Of a stretch of 43,166 bases of DNA, positions 25,352-33,115 are shown piece by piece; position 1 is the first letter of the stretch; every line of letters starts with the position of its first letter. The notes under the pieces were generated by a model that was not told the origin of the DNA, did no database searches, and saw only the letters and a list, made by a program, of their open reading frames with translations. The stretch comes from Verrucomicrobiales bacterium. Lineage in GTDB: Bacteria; Verrucomicrobiota; Verrucomicrobiia; Verrucomicrobiales; DEV007. The stretch lies in assembly GCA_029213065.1 (NCBI GenBank), contig JARGPH010000003.1, forward strand, positions 61,414 through 104,579, written 5' to 3'. The position numbers and the translations under genes were made by a program.

Positions 25352-26479
25352 ATGAACCGGATGGGACGATGTTTATTTTCGCTGCTGCTTTCCTGGGGGC
25401 TCTTTGGATCCGGCTTTGTCCACGCTGATGAAAGCGGTGGGAGCTGGAATGTTCCGAGGGTGGGGCATAATCTTCAGTTTCCCCGCGACCATGGCAGCCA
25501 TCCGGATTTCAAGATCGAGTGGTGGTATCTGACAGGACATCTGTTTTCCGGTGAAAAACGCTTTGGGTTTCAGGCGACGTTTTTCCGGCTGGGGCAGGAA
25601 CCGACGGACATTCCGGAAGGGGAACTTTTCGGGGGCGAGCAGATTTACATGGCTCACATGGGGTTGAGTGCGCCGGGATCGGGCGCTTTTCTTCACGAAG
25701 TTCGGCTCAACCGCGGGGGGTGGGATGCCGGTGGTAAATTGGAGGACCTCGATGTTTTCAACGGAAACTGGTCGCTCAAAAGAGGTCCTGATGGAGTGAT
25801 GCAGCTTGAAGGATCGATTCACTCGGAGGCGACTTTTTCCCTCGCGCTTAGGCCGGCAAAGGACCATGTCATCTTCGGCGAGGAGGGGATCTCAAGAAAA
25901 GGGCCTGCAGGCACGGCGGCGAGTTACTACATTACCTTTCCGAGGTTGAAAACGGAGGGCGAACTCTCCTTGAGTGGCGAACGCTATGCGGTCACTGGAG
26001 AAGCGTGGATGGATCATGAAATATCGAGCAGTCAGCTGGATCGCAATCAGATCGGATGGGACTGGACCTGCATTCAGTTTTTCGACGGACGTGAGATCAT
26101 GGGATACGTATTGAGAACGGAATCGGGTGAGCCGTCGGAGTATTCCAAGCTTGTGTGGATCAGTGAGGCCGGAAAATTGACTCATCAGAATTTGAAGAGT
26201 TATACCTGGAAGCACGAAGGTGAGTGGAAGAGCAGAGAAACGGGTGCGATCTACCCGGTCAGCCCCCGTATTGAAACAATCGATCCCCGCGATGGAAAAC
26301 GACGCAAGTTTCAGCTCGTCCCTGTGATGGAGGATCAGGAAATAGCGGGGGGACCCGGTGGCGTCAGCTATTGGGAGGGCGCGTGTGATGTCATTGACGA
26401 AGCGAGCGGGAAGCCGGTGGGGCGTGCCTATCTCGAAATGACGGGGTATGCCGAAAGCATTGCTGATAAGCTGCAGTAG
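25352..26479 (+). CDS. CrtC/AttH-type lipocalin-like protein, exported
   Basis: The protein has 375 residues with a signal peptide (about 1-25). The body is the CrtC/AttH (Lipocalin_9) fold: FPRDHGSHPDFKIEWWYLTGHL, FGFQATFFRL, YMAHMGLSAP, GEAWMDHEISSSQL and IGWDWTCIQFFDGREIMGYVLR. Relatives include carotenoid 1,2-hydratase and the AttH component encoded with ABC exporters. Here the partner is an MMPL/RND exporter directly upstream, so handling of a lipid or carotenoid-like molecule is a reasonable guess. WMDHE and WDW carry the acidic residues considered catalytic in hydratases, but hydratase activity is not shown. A strong hairpin follows the stop. Confidence 0.9.
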   Translation: MNRMGRCLFSLLLSWGLFGSGFVHADESGGSWNVPRVGHNLQFPRDHGSHPDFKIEWWYLTGHLFSGEKRFGFQATFFRLGQEPTDIPEGELFGGEQIYMAHMGLSAPGSGAFLHEVRLNRGGWDAGGKLEDLDVFNGNWSLKRGPDGVMQLEGSIHSEATFSLALRPAKDHVIFGEEGISRKGPAGTAASYYITFPRLKTEGELSLSGERYAVTGEAWMDHEISSSQLDRNQIGWDWTCIQFFDGREIMGYVLRTESGEPSEYSKLVWISEAGKLTHQNLKSYTWKHEGEWKSRETGAIYPVSPRIETIDPRDGKRRKFQLVPVMEDQEIAGGPGGVSYWEGACDVIDEASGKPVGRAYLEMTGYAESIADKLQ

Positions 26480-26497
26480 CGGCGGGCTTTGAAAGCA

Positions 26498-26533
26498 ATA
26501 AAGCCCCCGCAGATGAATCTGCGAGGGCTTTAT
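26498..26533. terminator. Strong bidirectional terminator hairpin
   Basis: A 16-bp stem with one mismatch runs from ATAAAGCCC (26498-26506) through CGCAGA to a TGAA loop and back to GGGCTTTAT (26525-26533). T-rich and A-rich flanks lie on both sides. It separates the lipocalin gene (+) from a reverse-strand small ORF, so it may end transcription in both directions. Confidence 0.75.
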
Positions 26534-26600
26534 CTTCATGCAATGTCATCCCACTGCCACTGCATGTATTACGGTCAGCTCTCGGTCTGCCTGTCGTAAA

Positions 26601-26879
26601 TTAACCTCCTTGAGTTGGGGAAGAGTGCTTTCGATCAGTTTTCCGATCTTCGGCAGGTTTTATCGATTCAAGCACTGTGGAAGTGTTGGTCGATTTGTTC
26701 TTTGGACAGGCTCGCCAGAATGCGGAGCCAGCTCCGCTCTCCCAGCTGTTCGCGTCCCAGTAGTGGGGCGCAGCGGGAAGTGGGGAGCTTTTAATTTCGG
26801 AATTTGTCTCATGCTCTCCTCCAAAAGAAGAGATCTGAAGCAATGGGAATCCGATGGTTAAAAGTAAAGTTAATCTCAT
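26601..26879 (-). CDS. Possible small exported protein, unknown
   Basis: The frame encodes 92 residues and opens with a plausible signal peptide (MRLTLLLTIGFPLLQISSFG), followed by a Ser/Pro/Thr-rich tail containing HYWDANSWESGAGSAFW. No domain is recognised and there is no Shine-Dalgarno motif. Support comes from position: a TTGACA-type promoter lies about 40 bases upstream (26919-26946), and a bidirectional terminator sits 70 bases past the stop. The low-complexity C-terminus argues against. It could be a decayed remnant or a leader transcript instead. Confidence 0.35.
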   Translation of the reverse strand: MRLTLLLTIGFPLLQISSFGGEHETNSEIKSSPLPAAPHYWDANSWESGAGSAFWRACPKNKSTNTSTVLESIKPAEDRKTDRKHSSPTQGG

Positions 26880-26918
26880 AGATTTTCAGCAATCTGCGTG
26901 AAAACAAAGAAGACTTAA

Positions 26919-26946
26919 ACTTTATCAAAATTATAGTAATTGTCAA
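26919..26946 (-). promoter_or_regulatory. Candidate promoter for the small reverse-strand ORF
   Basis: On the reverse strand TTGACA (26946-26941) is followed by a 16-base spacer and TAAAGT (26924-26919), in an AT-rich island (26900-26975) that contrasts with the GC-rich surroundings. TATAAT also occurs at 26953-26948. Confidence 0.35.
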
Positions 26947-26987
26947 TATTATATGACGAGTTTGTAATCTAATTCTGAGAATCTGGA

Positions 26988-28682
26988 TCAAACCCGGAAG
27001 AGGGCTCCCAGTTTCCGGCCGAGAATGAGACCGGCTCCGACGATGGTGACGGCGAGAAAGACCATCGCCCAGACACCGAGAGCGGAGGCCAGATTGGGGC
27101 CTGTCCCCAGGGAGGAAATGAGGGCGTAGATGGCCTTGGTGATGGGAAAATGCTGCTGTTGCTCAGCGAGAATGAGCGAATCCGAGACTTCGAGCATCGC
27201 GAAGGAAAAGGCGAGGAGTCCGCCTGCAATGAGGTTGGCGGTGATGAGTGGGAGAGTGACCTTGCCGAGGGCCTTGATGGGATGGCTGCCGAGGTTCTGC
27301 GCGGCCTCTTCGAGACTGACGCTGGTTTGCTGGAATCCGGCGGCGGCGGATCTCACGACATAGGGAAGCCGTCGGATCGAGTAGGCAATCACGAGGATGA
27401 CGATGGGGTTTTCCCCGAGGATGAGGAAGTCGAAGGGCTGTCCTTCACGGGTCATCGCGAGATAGCCAAAGGCGAGGACAAGCCCGGGGACGGCGAGGGG
27501 AAGCATCGCCATGGCATCGAGAAACTGACGGCCGGGTAGCTTCGTGCGAACGACGACGTAGGCGACCGCGATTCCTAAAACAAGATCCAGCCCCGTCGCG
27601 AGCGATGCGTATTTGAGAGAGTTACCGATCGAATTGAGCGTGAGGGGATGGCCGAGCGCGTCGGTGTAATGTTGTCCGGTCAGGGCGGTCGGGAGAATCG
27701 TTTGATACCAGTCATTGGAAAGTGACAGCAAAATGACGCCGATGTGCGGGAGCACCGCGATACCGGTGACGAGGGAGAAGGCTCCGATGCAGATCGTGGC
27801 GGCGAGCGGGGAGGCTTTCTGTAAGACGCGACCGGTTGAGGCTCGACCTGAACTCGCCATGTTCTCGCGTCCGAAGAGGGCTTTCCCGATGAGATAAAAA
27901 AGAACTGTCGCGACTAGCATGACAACCACCAGCGCATAGGGGAACGGGTTCCCGCTGAGATCTTTGATTCCTTCGAAAATCTGAACACTGGTGACGCGAC
28001 TGAAGTCAAAAATAAGCGGAACCCCCAGTTCGGTGAAGGACCAGATGAAAATGATCGTCGCTCCGGCAAACATGCCCGGCATGATGAGCGGGAAGGTGAC
28101 GCGGAAGAGTCGGCGAATCCCGTGGCAGCCGAGGTTCTCGGCGGCTTCGTCCATCGCCGGGTCGAGGTTCGCGAGCGCGGCGGAGATATTCAGGTAGGCA
28201 ATGGGATAGAGGTGCAGCGCGTTCATGATGACGACGCCAAAGAGCCTCCCTTCGCCGAGCCAGTCGAAGGGCGCGTCTGCCTGCATGAGGCCGAGATCGA
28301 TGAGGAATGAATTGAGAACCCCCGCCTGACCCAGAAACTGACGGACTCCGAGGGCACCGACGAAGGGGGGAAGGATCAGGGGAACGAGAATGAGAGAGTT
28401 GAGAATGCTTTTCCCGGGGAACTGCCAGCGGTTGCTCAGGAGCGCGAGCGGCAAAGCAATCACGAGCGCGAGAATCGTCGTGAAGAGCCCCATGTAGAAC
28501 GAGTTGATCAGCCCCTCAACGTAAATGGGGTTTTGAAAAAGTTCGACGAGGTATTCGATCGTGAACTTTCCATTGGCTCCGACGAAGGCCTCCTTCACGG
28601 TGTGCGCAATCGGGTAGGCGAAAAAGAGCGCAAAGAAAACTGCGGTGATGCCGTAAATGAGAATGGAAAGGCGACGGCTCAT
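26988..28682 (-). CDS. Fe3+-type ABC transporter permease (two fused BPD_transp_1 domains)
   Basis: This is an inner-membrane permease of 564 residues made of two homologous permease halves in one chain, as in FbpB/SfuB iron(III) importers. Each half carries the cytoplasmic EAA loop that docks the ATPase: EAAENLGCHGIRRLFRVTFPL (about 180-200) and EEAAQNLGSHPIKALGKVTLPL (about 455-476). About 12 membrane helices are expected. The start overlaps the binding-protein stop by 4 bases (ATGA), so it is the last gene of the ATPase, binding protein, permease operon. Iron is the usual substrate. Thiamine, phosphonate or other small anions use related systems. Confidence 0.93.
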   Translation of the reverse strand: MSRRLSILIYGITAVFFALFFAYPIAHTVKEAFVGANGKFTIEYLVELFQNPIYVEGLINSFYMGLFTTILALVIALPLALLSNRWQFPGKSILNSLILVPLILPPFVGALGVRQFLGQAGVLNSFLIDLGLMQADAPFDWLGEGRLFGVVIMNALHLYPIAYLNISAALANLDPAMDEAAENLGCHGIRRLFRVTFPLIMPGMFAGATIIFIWSFTELGVPLIFDFSRVTSVQIFEGIKDLSGNPFPYALVVVMLVATVLFYLIGKALFGRENMASSGRASTGRVLQKASPLAATICIGAFSLVTGIAVLPHIGVILLSLSNDWYQTILPTALTGQHYTDALGHPLTLNSIGNSLKYASLATGLDLVLGIAVAYVVVRTKLPGRQFLDAMAMLPLAVPGLVLAFGYLAMTREGQPFDFLILGENPIVILVIAYSIRRLPYVVRSAAAGFQQTSVSLEEAAQNLGSHPIKALGKVTLPLITANLIAGGLLAFSFAMLEVSDSLILAEQQQHFPITKAIYALISSLGTGPNLASALGVWAMVFLAVTIVGAGLILGRKLGALFRV

Positions 28683-30391
28683 TCAGGTTTTACAGCGGTC
28701 AGCTCTATAGCGCCCCACTTTGCAGTGATGGCCTCGTAGTGGGTTCGAAAGTGTTCTGAGAGTTCGCGTGCGAGGATGATCTCTTTGATTTTGTCTTTTT
28801 CGTTGAGAACCTCCGCGATGCGCGTGGTTGTTTCCGCGTAGCTGATCAGAGAGATATCCTCGAATTCACGAACTCCCGCCTCCGGCATTCCTGCGTCGAT
28901 AAGGGTTTTCCATGCTTCCTGCTGTTCCTCGTGCGGGTCGATGCAGGCCGCCTTGATAGCGAAGCGCAGGGAGGCAAAGAGTGATCCGGTCCAATCTGCA
29001 TGGTAGGTGAAGCCTTTGCTGATCTCGTAGGGATTCACCTCGGGATCGGTCATGAATTCGCGATTTGAATCCGTGTAGAAATCCTTGCGGATCGGAGGGC
29101 GTCTCAGGGCGAATCGTGTCGGTCCGTCAGGGCTCCCGGCTTGATAGTTCCAGAGTTTCTGCCCGTCGGGGGAGAGCACAAATTCGATAAAGCGGTGAGC
29201 CAGTTCAGGGTTGGGCGCTCCCCGAAGCATCCCGATAGGATCAGCTCCGATCGAGGTCCCGCCGACGGGCATTAAAAACTGAACTCTCGAATCCCTGCCG
29301 TCGTCCCGCCGGTAAAGTTCGTTGAAGGTGCGCCCGTAGAAGTCGATGCACATTCCGGCAGCGGCATCGCCCATCGCGACGTCGCGGGGGACTTTCGCGG
29401 CGGAGTCAGTGAAATAGCGGCTGTTCGCGCTGATCTTGAGAATGAGTCGCATCGCATCATCCCAACCGGTTGCGATCGCCGCTGCTTCGGAGGTGCCTCC
29501 TCCGGTGAGTCGTTTTTGGATCTTCTCTTGAATGAGCATTTCAAAGGCCTTCGTGGTCGACCCGGACTTTGTCGGGTCCGCGAGTGCGACCTGACCGAAG
29601 AGCCTTGGATTTTCCAGATCTGACCAGCTTGTGAACGGCTCGTCGATGCCGAGACGGTCAAGAACATCGGTGTTGTAGCAAATCCCAAACGCGGAAAGCA
29701 CCGTGCCGACCCAGCGGAAGTCATCGTCGCGGAACGGTTCACCGCTGACGGTCGCGGGCATGATCTCGTCGGAAAACCAATCGGGCTTCTCTCTCGCGAG
29801 CGCTCCCGGTCCGTATTGGCCCTCGGGAGAGGCGGCGACGAGATTGCCAATTGAGGCCTGTTTGCTGAAATCATAAGCACCTCCTCCGAAAAAGAGATCG
29901 ATTCCGACGCCGATGTTCGAGGTTAGAAAAAGCTTTCGCGCTGCGAGTGCTATCTGTTCCTCATTCTCACGATCCAACCCTGTCAGGTCATCGACGATAC
30001 CCTGTTGGGTTCCCTTTCCGGCAGGGCCCGGATCGAGTTTCCCATTCCCGAAGGCTTCCCGTGCTGTGAGCAAAAAGGGGAGTTTGGTTCTCTTTTTCCA
30101 AAGCGTTTCAAAGCGCGTCGCGAATTCGGAGCGGAGAAAGCGTGCGATCTCGGAGGTGCCGCCGGGTTGTCTCCAGTCGACGAAGACGTCGCGCTGGTGG
30201 TTCTGTTTCATGTGGGCAACGAATCCTTTCGCGAACTCCGATTGAATCGATTCGTTGTGCGGCGTGATGATGACGAGCCGCTCTGATTTTGCTTTTGTCA
30301 GGTCAGCGCTTTCGTCAGTGGGACGAAAGGCAAACGGTGCGATGAGGACGCCCGCAAGCAACAGAAGAACGATGGAGAGTCTCAGTAGCAC
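28679..30391 (-). CDS. ABC transporter substrate-binding protein, membrane-anchored, Fe3+ type
   Basis: This periplasmic binding protein has 570 residues, well above the 330-360 typical for FbpA-type proteins. The N-terminus is a hydrophobic anchor (MLLRLSIVLLLLAGVLIAPFAF) without a lipobox Cys. Family segments include RLVIITPHNESIQSEFAKGF, VDWRQPGGTSEIARFL, FGICYNTDVLDRLGI, VALADPTKSGSTTKAFEML and ELAHRFIEFVLSPDGQKLW. Extra length lies around residues 90-170 and at the C-terminus. The paired ACCCTGTTGGGT palindromes fall inside the extra N-terminal part (about residues 128-139), so that part may be an inserted stretch. The gene is 5 bases after the ATPase gene and overlaps the permease gene. 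Confidence 0.9.
   Translation of the reverse strand: MLLRLSIVLLLLAGVLIAPFAFRPTDESADLTKAKSERLVIITPHNESIQSEFAKGFVAHMKQNHQRDVFVDWRQPGGTSEIARFLRSEFATRFETLWKKRTKLPFLLTAREAFGNGKLDPGPAGKGTQQGIVDDLTGLDRENEEQIALAARKLFLTSNIGVGIDLFFGGGAYDFSKQASIGNLVAASPEGQYGPGALAREKPDWFSDEIMPATVSGEPFRDDDFRWVGTVLSAFGICYNTDVLDRLGIDEPFTSWSDLENPRLFGQVALADPTKSGSTTKAFEMLIQEKIQKRLTGGGTSEAAAIATGWDDAMRLILKISANSRYFTDSAAKVPRDVAMGDAAAGMCIDFYGRTFNELYRRDDGRDSRVQFLMPVGGTSIGADPIGMLRGAPNPELAHRFIEFVLSPDGQKLWNYQAGSPDGPTRFALRRPPIRKDFYTDSNREFMTDPEVNPYEISKGFTYHADWTGSLFASLRFAIKAACIDPHEEQQEAWKTLIDAGMPEAGVREFEDISLISYAETTTRIAEVLNEKDKIKEIILARELSEHFRTHYEAITAKWGAIELTAVKPE
29976..30012. repeat. Paired ACCCTGTTGGGT-type palindromes, copy 2 (inside a CDS)
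   Basis: AACCCTGTCAGGTC (29976-29989) and TACCCTGTTGGGTT (29998-30011) have the same 22-base spacing and nearly the same words as 5210-5245. This copy lies inside the binding-protein gene, where it encodes GTQQGIVDDLTGL in reverse. Confidence 0.5.
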
Positions 30392-30396
30392 GGTGG

Positions 30397-31476
30397 TCAG
30401 GGGGCGGGAAGAATAACAACATCTTCGGGACTGGCGGTGACGTAAAACGGCTCGTTTTTCTCGCGAATGACCCGTCGGGGATTCAGTTCCGAGATGTGAA
30501 TGAGCTGGCTGAGCCCTTCAGCCATGAGCGAATACTGCGCTGTCTCACCGAGATAGATTGATTCCTTTAAATAGCCTTTGAGGGCATTCTGGACCGGTTT
30601 TTCGGCATGAATCGAAAGGCACTCCGGTCGGATCGAGAGGACGACTTTTTCATTCTGCTCCGGAGACCATTCGGGATCTGCGCATTCGCCCGCGATGTCT
30701 CCCAGTGCCGTCGAAACGTAGATATGATCGTCTGATTTGAACTCGATCGTGCCGGGAATCAGATTGGTTTCGCCGACAAAGCCAGCGACGAGCGTGCTTC
30801 GCGGCTGGCGGTATACTTCCTCCGGTGTCCCCACCTGGATGATTTTGCCTTCGTCCAATATCGCCATGCGATCGGCCATCGAGAGCGCCTCCTTCTGATC
30901 GTGGGTCACGTAGATCGCGGTGAGTCCGAAGTCTTTGCAAATGCGCCGGATCTCGGATCGCATTTCGATGCGAAGTTTGGCGTCGAGATTGGAGAGCGGC
31001 TCATCGAGCATGAGACAGCGGGGGCGGACGACGAGGGCGCGGGCGAGAGCAACGCGCTGCTGCTGACCGCCGGAGAGTTCATTGATCTTCCGGTTTCCCA
31101 GTCCCTCCATTTTTACCATTGCGAGAGCGCCTTCGACGCGGCGTTTGATCTCCGGTTTTCGGACGCGGCGTTCCTCGAGACCGAAGGCGACGTTTTTGAA
31201 GACATTCAAATGGGGCCAGAGGGCGTAGCTCTGGAACATCATCGCCGTCTCACGTTTGTGGGGAGGAACCTTGGTGACATCCTGTCGGTCGAAGGTGATT
31301 TCTCCTTCTTCGGGAATGTGAAAGCCCGCAATCGAACGCAGCAAGGTTGTTTTGCCGCAACCGGAGGGGCCAAGTAGGAAAAAGAGTTCGCCGGACTCGA
31401 TATTGAGATCGAGATGATCGAGGGCGACGACGTCGCCAAAGCGCTTCACGAGGCCGCGGATGCGAATAGATACCAT
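30397..31476 (-). CDS. ABC transporter ATP-binding protein (Fe3+/polyamine type)
   Basis: This is the cytoplasmic ATPase of the importer, 359 residues. Walker A is GPSGCGKTT (36-44), the Q-loop is AMMFQSYALWP, the signature is ELSGGQQQRVALARAL (about 133-148), Walker B is RCLMLDEPLSNLDA, and the H-loop is YVTHDQKEAL. A C-terminal TOBE_2 region (about 240-359) is typical of FbpC/PotA-like ATPases and can bind a regulatory ligand. It is the first gene of the operon, 5 bases before the binding protein, and is divergent from the Nramp-like gene. No Fur-like operator was recognised in the shared intergenic region. Confidence 0.95.
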   Translation of the reverse strand: MVSIRIRGLVKRFGDVVALDHLDLNIESGELFFLLGPSGCGKTTLLRSIAGFHIPEEGEITFDRQDVTKVPPHKRETAMMFQSYALWPHLNVFKNVAFGLEERRVRKPEIKRRVEGALAMVKMEGLGNRKINELSGGQQQRVALARALVVRPRCLMLDEPLSNLDAKLRIEMRSEIRRICKDFGLTAIYVTHDQKEALSMADRMAILDEGKIIQVGTPEEVYRQPRSTLVAGFVGETNLIPGTIEFKSDDHIYVSTALGDIAGECADPEWSPEQNEKVVLSIRPECLSIHAEKPVQNALKGYLKESIYLGETAQYSLMAEGLSQLIHISELNPRRVIREKNEPFYVTASPEDVVILPAP

Positions 31477-31603
31477 GATGTGTGTCTCTGGATTTAGCGA
31501 AATCTATGCCGGGGAACAAGGAAAACCGAATGAAAGATTTGTAGCTGTCTTCTGAATAGTGGTGCTCTCCTATCACGTCATCAGTGTTGAAAAAGCCTCG
31601 AAT

Positions 31604-32881
31604 ATGTTCAGCTCTTCTGCTTCGATGCTCACTGTGAAGAAGTTACTGCAATCAATCGGGCCGGCTATTGTCGTAGCGGCTGTCGTGTTAGGACCCGGAA
31701 GTATCCTAACGAGCTCGAAAGTGGGTGCTGGATACGGCTTTATCGGCGTTCCCGTTGTTGTCGCCGCCGCGATTCTGATGATTGCGATGGTGGCCCTCGC
31801 TGCACGCGTCGGTGTCAGCTACGAAAACAGTGTCTGTGATGAGCTGGCTTCCCGGTTGGGGCGTCCCGTTGCTTTTCTCATCGGAATTATTCTGTTCGTT
31901 CTCGTCGCGCTGTTTCAGTCGAGCAACAATATCGCGGTGGTCGCGGGTTTGATGCCTTTGATAGAAGTAATCACCGGCGGTGATACCATCTCTGTGAATA
32001 CTCAGGTCGGGCTGCTGATCGCTTTTAATGCCTTTGTTATCGCGAGTCTCTATCTGATGCGGAATTTGTATCAGTCGGTTGAAAAACTCATGAAAATTCT
32101 CATCGGGGTGATGGTCGTCGCCTTTTTGATGAACTTTGTAGCGGCCTACCTTACTGCGAGAGATTTTGAGCCGGTCGCCTCCTCAGGAACCGGGGATCTC
32201 TTTGCGCTTCTCGGAATGATCGGAACAACCTTTTCGGTCGGTGGGGCTTTTTATCAGGCCTATCTGGTGAAGGAAAAGGGCTGGGGAATTGGCGATGCGA
32301 AGCGGGGGCTGGTGGACTCGGTTGTGAGCATTTCGGTTCTCGGGCTGGTTACGGTGATCATTCTCCTCACGGCGGCACGGACATTCTACGGGCGCCCTGA
32401 TCCGGTTGAACTTGCCGGGGTGGGAGATGTGGCCCGGCAACTGGAGCCGCTTTTCGGGACCTGGGCGGTGGTCATTTTCAGCCTCGGAATTATTGCGGGG
32501 GCCTTCAGTTCCTTTCTCGTGAATTCGATGATTGGTGGAACCGTGATGTCTGACTCGCTTGGAAAAGGGAGTCGGCTTTCGGACGGTTGGCCGATTCACA
32601 TGACGGCGGTGGCGCTTCTTGTTGGAATGTTAGTAGCGATTTTTTCGCTGACGAAAAGTGGAAGTACTGTGAGCCTGATTACCTTTGCGCAGGCCTTGAC
32701 TGTTTTGGGGATTCCAGCCCTCGCTGCCGCCTTGATCTATCTGGGAACCCGGAAAGAGCTCACCGGTGAGAGGCGCGTTCCGCGTTGGATTTTAGCGTTG
32801 GCTTCGGTTGGGTTTCTCGTTGCCTGCGGACTGGCCGTGAAAACAGCGTTGGCTGTATGGGGTAAGGTTTCAGGCGCATAG
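31604..32881 (+). CDS. Nramp-related membrane transporter lacking canonical metal-site motifs
   Basis: This is a membrane protein of about 425 residues, with 11 or so helices, of the Nramp/APC-like group: PAIVVAAVVLGPGSILTSSKVGAGYGF in helix 1, SNNIAVVAGL in helix 3 and FLVNSMIGGTVMSDSLG further on. Canonical Nramp proteins coordinate Mn2+/Fe2+ through DPGN in helix 1 and an MPH motif in helix 6. Here helix 1 reads GPGS, and the helix 6 equivalent reads GGAFYQAYLVKEKGW. It thus belongs to a divergent branch, and its ion cannot be assigned. The start is uncertain (31559, 31604 and 31625 are possible). It is divergent from the Fe3+-type ABC operon, which suggests shared control. Confidence 0.85.
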   Translation: MFSSSASMLTVKKLLQSIGPAIVVAAVVLGPGSILTSSKVGAGYGFIGVPVVVAAAILMIAMVALAARVGVSYENSVCDELASRLGRPVAFLIGIILFVLVALFQSSNNIAVVAGLMPLIEVITGGDTISVNTQVGLLIAFNAFVIASLYLMRNLYQSVEKLMKILIGVMVVAFLMNFVAAYLTARDFEPVASSGTGDLFALLGMIGTTFSVGGAFYQAYLVKEKGWGIGDAKRGLVDSVVSISVLGLVTVIILLTAARTFYGRPDPVELAGVGDVARQLEPLFGTWAVVIFSLGIIAGAFSSFLVNSMIGGTVMSDSLGKGSRLSDGWPIHMTAVALLVGMLVAIFSLTKSGSTVSLITFAQALTVLGIPALAAALIYLGTRKELTGERRVPRWILALASVGFLVACGLAVKTALAVWGKVSGA

Positions 32882-32895
32882 CATGCGTGTGAGCT

Positions 32896-33058
32896 GTGCG
32901 CTTGTGCGGATAGGCTTTGGGGAGAAATGCTCACGCAATTCCTCTGCGCTTTGGGGGAGTAGAGGAATCTGTGAAGATTTCTCAGGTAGCGAGAGTGCGC
33001 TTGTGCGGATAGGCTTTGGGGAGAAATGCTCACGCAATTCCTTTACGGTTTGGGGGAG
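32896..33058. repeat. Family A palindromic repeat, copies 2-3 in tandem
   Basis: A 48-bp segment (32896-32943) is repeated identically at 32995-33042, 99 bases downstream. Between them lies the right arm AGAGGAATCTGTGAAGATTT (32961-32980), the inverse of the left arm. The order is left, right, left, as at 21512-21652. It fills most of the gap between the Nramp-like and sulfatase genes. Confidence 0.9.
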
Positions 33059-33115
33059 GTGGCAGCACTTTATAACGCCTTTGCCGGAATCGTGGCGAGA
33101 TGCTAGGATTTCGGC

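Noticed and set aside
32737-33033. 98-codon reverse-strand frame with a repeated 13-residue peptide
   Set aside because: The repeated peptide is only the translation of the family A direct repeat, and the frame overlaps the end of the Nramp-like gene.
32896-33058. Possible CRISPR-like repeats
   Set aside because: Only two direct copies, an inverted arm between them, no spacer series and no cas gene. It fits a palindromic dispersed element.
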